Assembly: GCA_036971475.1 (NCBI GenBank)
Contig: JBAIZL010000005.1
Span: forward strand, 167,705,886 to 167,769,885
Direction of reading: 5' to 3'
From: Prosapia bicincta
Lineage: Eukaryota > Arthropoda > Insecta > Hemiptera > Cercopidae
Length of the DNA stretch: 64,000 nucleotides
The position numbers were made by a program, and so were the translations under genes. Shown here piece by piece: positions 59,450-64,000 of this stretch. Under the pieces are notes generated by a model, which was not told the DNA's origin, searched no databases, and was given only the letters and a program-made list of their open reading frames with translations. Positions within the stretch are counted from its first letter, which is position 1, and each line of letters begins with the position of its first letter.

Positions 59450-59968
59450 TAGGATATTGACAGTTCTGGAAAGATTTTCTTATTTTTATTTTAATACAAG
59501 AAACAATATATGTAATTCGTATGTTTTTGAACAAAAACCTAAATAAGTAAATGGACAGATAATTTTAAAAAAAGACTCAAAAAGTGAATTAATAAAAACT
59601 CAATTCTATTTGAACTCACTGTAATGTTATAAATACAGTTTTTAAATGAAAGGATTAAAACCTCAACTGTCTGGTCGAAATATTGTTTTCCAATCACTGA
59701 TGTTTAAAAGTTTTTTTATCCACTTGTACAAATTTCTATGGTTCATACTTACAAATACTGTTTATCAGTAAACATTTTTCAACCAATATTTTCAAGTGAA
59801 TTCCTGTCCTTAAAGGTCATTTTAGGTGTTTGAAAATATTAACATTCATCTATTAACTATGACCAACTCACTGATACCAGTTTCAAATAATAAAAGTCAA
59901 AATTTGTCTAGTAATTACGTTTTGCTAGATAATTATCCTCTTTCATTATTTAGAGAAGCTCATACCAC
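59450..59968. repeat. Intron 4 inverted counterparts of intron 3 segments
   Basis: A' (about 59450-59622) reads as the reverse complement of 49963-50141, and B' (about 59690-59968) as the reverse complement of 50167-50450. The match to exon 3 stops at the splice donor (gaactcact, then unrelated). B' ends about 65 bp before exon 5. Confidence 0.88.
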
Positions 59969-60031
59969 GAAGTAAAAAAATAGTTTATTAGATTAAAACT
60001 TCTGTATTATAATTATCCATTGAATGTTCAG

Positions 60032-60177
60032 ATAGAAGAAATTTTAGAAACATTAGGCCTGGTGGAATGCAGGGAGACATTCAGTTCTCACTTATCAGGT
60101 GGCCAGCGGAAACGACTTTCAATCGCTCTTGAATTGGTCAACAATCCTCCAGTGATGTTTTTTGATGAACCTACAAG
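60032..60177 (+). CDS. ABCG half-transporter, exon 5 (signature motif and Walker B)
   Basis: Fifth coding exon, about 48 residues: [17 protein letters not shown], then the ABC signature [18 protein letters not shown], then Walker [11 protein letters not shown]. The LSGGQ-RKR plus [13 protein letters not shown] block is characteristic of the ABCG1/ABCG4 branch. The acceptor is aatgttcag (AG at 60030-60031). The donor is ACAAG|GTATTT, with GT at 60178. It enters in phase 0, matching the downstream donor of exon 4, and leaves two bases into a serine codon completed by exon 6. The 8.8-kb intron before it holds a complete LINE, a long-TIR element and a palindrome, and still keeps both splice sites intact. 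Confidence 0.95.
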
Positions 60178-62150
60178 GTATTTAATACTTTAAATTTATT
60201 TTTATGAATTTAATTTATGCTATTGTAAAAAGTAAATAAATAGTAATTATTATTTTTTTAAAACAATTTATGTTCACTATGTTCACTGTTGGGAACTAGC
60301 GTGTTTGTTTATTAAAAACTAATTTTTGGGGAGATTTTGAGTTAACTGTTTTGACTTTTACCTTTGTGAATAGTTCTCACTAGCTAAGCTCTAATTAACT
60401 AAATTTTTACTTTACTATTAGTTTATGAAAGTCATGACATTATAAATTTTCAAATATAAAGATTTGTTGTACATTAACGTGGTCAAATTTTAAAAAAATT
60501 AGGTCAAAGAATATATATCCATTAAGAAAGACCGACTTCTATTTAAAAAAACTGTTCTTTAGAGAAAACAATACATCTATTAGTGTTTGTTCAGATAAAC
60601 GTATATAGAAATTATTCTAAAAAGTACAATGGTTTTTTTATTCAATGGCACGCGCATGATCATTCAATTAATCTTAGACAACAATATCTTTGTCTACTTG
60701 AACTCAAAACGTCTATTTTTCACTGAGAAAGAAAAAAAATCTGTATTCAAGGTCATGCAAAAAAGTTTCTAAAAAAGATAAAAGTTTCTGATGACCTTCA
60801 AAAAGATCTTATTTAGAAAGTTCAAAAAGATTAAGAAAAACAATATTTCAAAAAGATCAAAAATCCCTCAAGAATTTTATATATTGATTATATGTATGTA
60901 ATACATTGTATTTATTCCATGTAAAAATGTATTTATTCCATATATTTATTCAATGGAAAATGTTTGATTAATGTAATTCATAGTCAACCAATAATGTTAA
61001 AAAATAGGATAAAATTATTATCAACATCATTTATTATACTAAAATATTTTCAGATAAAACATATGTTAACGTAGATTCCATTTTACTAACAAATTGATAC
61101 ATACATGTAGAAATAATATATTTATGTGAATGAATACTCAACTATAAAATCTGCCAATCCAACACACCCAACTTCACTGATTTTATTAGCTCTCTTTCTG
61201 CTAAGCTTTATTGCAGCGTTGAAAGCTCAGAACACCTACACATTTGGGATCTCAGTTAGTCCACTGGACCTTCTTCTATTTTCAAATCTCACTCTAAAGT
61301 GAATTTAGATCTCACTTAATATGCCTCATTCCCGAAATCTCACTTCTTCTCTGTTTCGCATATTTTTTAGGTTAGAAATTATTTTAAAGCCTTTTCATAT
61401 TGTGATGTAAGTTAATTTATAATTAACATACATATTCCAATAGTTTTTTTAGCTTTTAAATCTCTCAGTTCTAAGTATATTTCCTATAAAGTAAAAAAAA
61501 TCAATTTAACAAAAGATGAAAAATCAATTACAGATTTCAAATAGAATCAGTTCAACCAAATTTTATGCCCTCCAAAATTGGAATTCCCCTTCTTCCCTTC
61601 TTTTTTACCCAATAAATATCAACAAACCTGATTCGGTATTTTCAGTCAGTGTTGAAGAAGGCAGACAATGCAAAAAGCATATGGGTCACAAAGGCTCATC
61701 TTTTTTGACTAACAGACTAAAAGAATATTTGGAAGCAAAAGTAATCATCATTTTGAATTAAAACTGCTAAATTTTTTTGTATAACAGATAAAATGAATGA
61801 ATACATCTTACTTTTACATTGTATTTTCAATAAACTTTGTGGTACATTTTTATTATAGTTTTAATTTCTTATATTGATAAAAAAAAAATGCTAGTATTAC
61901 CTATAGTGACAATATTTATATTAAATTATTTAAGAAAATATTTGACACATCAATGTTTCATTTAACCAAATATTTTAAAACATTTTTATAATATAATTTT
62001 TTATTTTCTTGTCCTGAATTGGTAACAACCATTTCAACTACTGTTTCCCTACTTTTTACATAATTAATTCATCATTGTTTAAAATCTATTATGAAATACA
62101 TTAATACAAATTAAAATTCTGCCAAAGTCAATTTTATTATTTTGTTTCAG
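60178..62150 (+). other. ABCG intron 5
   Basis: About 2.0 kb of AT-rich intron without a recognisable mobile element. An 81-codon ORF at 61516-61761 has no recognisable domain. Confidence 0.7.
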
Positions 62151-62389
62151 TGGTCTTGACAGTTCCTCTTGTTTCCAGTGTGTGTCATTATTAAAGTCTT
62201 TAGCCCATGGTGGAAGAACTATAATCTGTACAATCCATCAACCAAGTGCTCGTCTTTTTGAAATGTTTGACTATCTTTATACATTAACTGAAGGACAATG
62301 CATTTACAAGGGATCTGTGGATGGCCTTGTTCCTTTCCTTAGCTCATTAGGACTCAATTGCCCAAGCTATCACAACCCAGCTGATTTTG
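62151..62389 (+). CDS. ABCG half-transporter, exon 6 (D-loop and H-loop)
   Basis: Sixth visible coding exon, about 79 residues. It begins with the D-loop (S)[11 protein letters not shown] and continues through [18 protein letters not shown], whose histidine is the H-loop switch. It ends with [18 protein letters not shown] and [10 protein letters not shown]. The closing NPADF segment marks the end of the nucleotide-binding domain before the six-helix membrane domain in ABCG half-transporters. The acceptor is ttttgtttcag (AG at 62149-62150). The donor is TTTTG|GTACTG, with GT at 62390, ending in phase 1. By family knowledge such proteins dimerise and export sterols or other lipids, or pigment precursors in the White subgroup. 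I see no membrane-domain exon in the remaining 1.6 kb, so the gene continues off the window. Confidence 0.95.
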
Positions 62390-64000
62390 GTACTGGTATA
62401 CTGTATTAAGAAAGAAAGCTTCTTTTTGTAGCTTTAGTGAGACATCTAATCTATATTTTTGAATTTGATCTCAACCATAAATCTTTTTCTTTCTTTTTAA
62501 GTGAAAATGATTGAAGCATAACCACTAGTATTCATAATTAGTATATATCTTTCATACATATTTATATCAGAATTTAAAAAAAATTACCAAAATATGATAC
62601 GGTACTAGAGTTGAAAAAAATTCACATTTTCTTTGATTGGAAATTTAAAGTTAAAGAAAAAACAAAGATTAACAGAATTTTTTTAAAAATTAACTATTTT
62701 ATCTCTCTGTATAATTCTTTCTTAGTCTGTGACCGAAACTAGATTAAGATAATACTTTAAAATACAAAGGAAAGCACATTATTGGCAGGTTATAAATAGT
62801 ATAGTTAGAAACAATCAGGTTAGAGCTGCTTGTTTAGAAGTTTTAGGACATTAAACATGTTCTCTTGTAACTCAGAAAACTGAGAAATTTTTGTGCAGAA
62901 AAAATATGAACTATAAGCATACATTTGTTTTGACAATTTTGGTTCAATGCTTTAGCAACCTGATGATGAATTCTATATAGTCAGAGAGAAAGTTCATGTG
63001 CAGTTACAAAGATGGTCATCATTGAGTAGATCTTGTCATCCTAATATTCCACTATATGGCCAAGGCAGTAGTAAATTCACTAGACTATTCTAACATCCAT
63101 CCTGCTGACATGATGTTTGGTGTCCCCTATCTAAATTAAATGTTTGTTGGGTGAAATAGTACCTGACATAGAATATTGTCAGCTTCGTTCTTTAAAACTT
63201 TACTGAGAGAATCAGGTTGCACTAAAGAAAAAATGTTAAAACTGTTTGGAGTTTAATAACTTTTTTCATTAATTTTAACTTGATCTATTCTTGATTCAGG
63301 TTTGATTTGATCTTACTATAATATTGTATTAATTTCATTTCTTGATATTTAGCTCAAAATTAAGGTATTTGAATTCAAGTTGGCTTGATTATACAGTCCC
63401 AATTTTGGAAGTGATAATTTCTATATGTGCGGTGAACAAAACATGAGATTAAATCATTGATTTCTCGTCATGTGTTTTCTGATACTCATACCTTATAGCA
63501 TATATTTCCCTCAGGTGACTCAAGTGAATTAAATAACATATATATGATTTCTTTGAACAGCTGATTTTATGTTATACATTATGTAGTAGAACAGCTATTT
63601 TACAGTCAGAAAATTATCTTTGAACAATGCATCAGTAGAAAGGGCTACAAATTGTATTCAGTTTAATACAAGTACTTGTACATCATTTGTTATATATTTA
63701 TTCATTATTGTAAGTTTTCTATAGTGTATATGTTGTTGTATGTATGTTTATATTTTATTGTTTTAAACAATAAATCTTCTTTTTTTAAATTTATTTTGGT
63801 TCAAATTATACTGTTACTATTAAAATTTCTATTTTTGTTTATAAGTTGCCTCGAAAAAAAAATCAATAATTCATAGAATGATTATAAGTAGTATTTTATG
63901 AATCAAACATTTACCTTGTTTTTTGACAAAATTTTGAAAAATTTTAAAAATTGCATTAATTTTAACTAAAACATTAAACTGCCGGAATTGCTCTTGTTGA
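62390..64000 (+). other. Beginning of ABCG intron 6
   Basis: No exon matching the start of the ABCG membrane domain is seen before the window ends. The sequence is AT-rich with no recognisable element. Confidence 0.6.

Noticed and set aside
49963..59968. A single large inversion explaining the repeated intron segments
   Set aside because: A simple inverted copy would reverse the order of blocks A and B; here the order is kept while each block is inverted, so a single event does not fit.

Overview
This is an AT-rich (roughly 70% A+T by eye), intron- and repeat-dominated stretch of an animal nuclear genome. The only cellular gene I can identify with confidence is the 5' half of an ABCG-family half-transporter (ABCG1/ABCG4-like) on the + strand. 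It is split into six visible coding exons over 28 kb: 34623-34672, 46536-46684, 49845-49962, 51029-51218, 60032-60177 and 62151-62389. All exon phases join cleanly. Together they encode a nucleotide-binding domain with Walker A, Q-loop, signature, Walker B, D-loop and H-loop motifs. The membrane domain must lie beyond the right edge. The mix of Tigger/pogo, hAT, Helitron and Penelope-like elements, an RNase H-bearing LINE, very long (TA)n arrays and large introns suggests an arthropod, possibly a chelicerate or crustacean. That placement is inference only.

Layout. 1-5.5 kb holds nothing recognisable. 5.5-12.8 kb is a degenerate-to-homogeneous minisatellite field (about 58-60 bp monomers) split by a Tigger-like element at 6.6-7.9 kb and by about 1.1 kb of other sequence at 8.6-9.7 kb. 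A 528-bp higher-order duplication lies near its core. 14.46-14.70 kb is a 48-bp tandem repeat. 19.56-20.08 kb is a decayed Helitron 3' part. 20.2-21.65 kb is a tandem repeat of about 173 bp with large CA/TA arrays inside. 22.7-23.7 kb is a hAT-type element with a perfect 8-bp target duplication. 24.05-25.60 kb is a decayed Tigger. 25.9-29.9 kb is a Penelope-like element (PLE) in head-to-tail tandem arrangement with very similar repeats. 30.2 kb holds a palindromic element. 31.6-32.2 kb is a Tigger-type MITE with a 50-bp minisatellite inside.

From 34.6 kb the ABCG gene begins. Intron 1 carries palindromic units embedded in (TA)n arrays, including six near-identical tandem units at 36.5-37.9 kb. 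It also carries two Tigger derivatives (39.06-39.88 and 40.52-42.09 kb), a broken multi-copy gene-like sequence (42.5-43.9 kb) and a strongly C/A-biased PLE fragment that ends about 75 bp before exon 2. Intron 2 may contain an LTR. Intron 4 contains a full-length 5.2-kb LINE with a 14-bp target-site duplication, a long-TIR element and a palindrome. Introns 3 and 4 also carry inverted copies of one another on either side of exon 4.

The most unusual material is a group of palindromic, (TA)n-linked units carrying a hairpin followed by GAAA. The same type of motif occurs in the PLE termini, where hammerhead ribozymes are known in this retroelement class. These units may be small PLE-derived or retrozyme-like elements.
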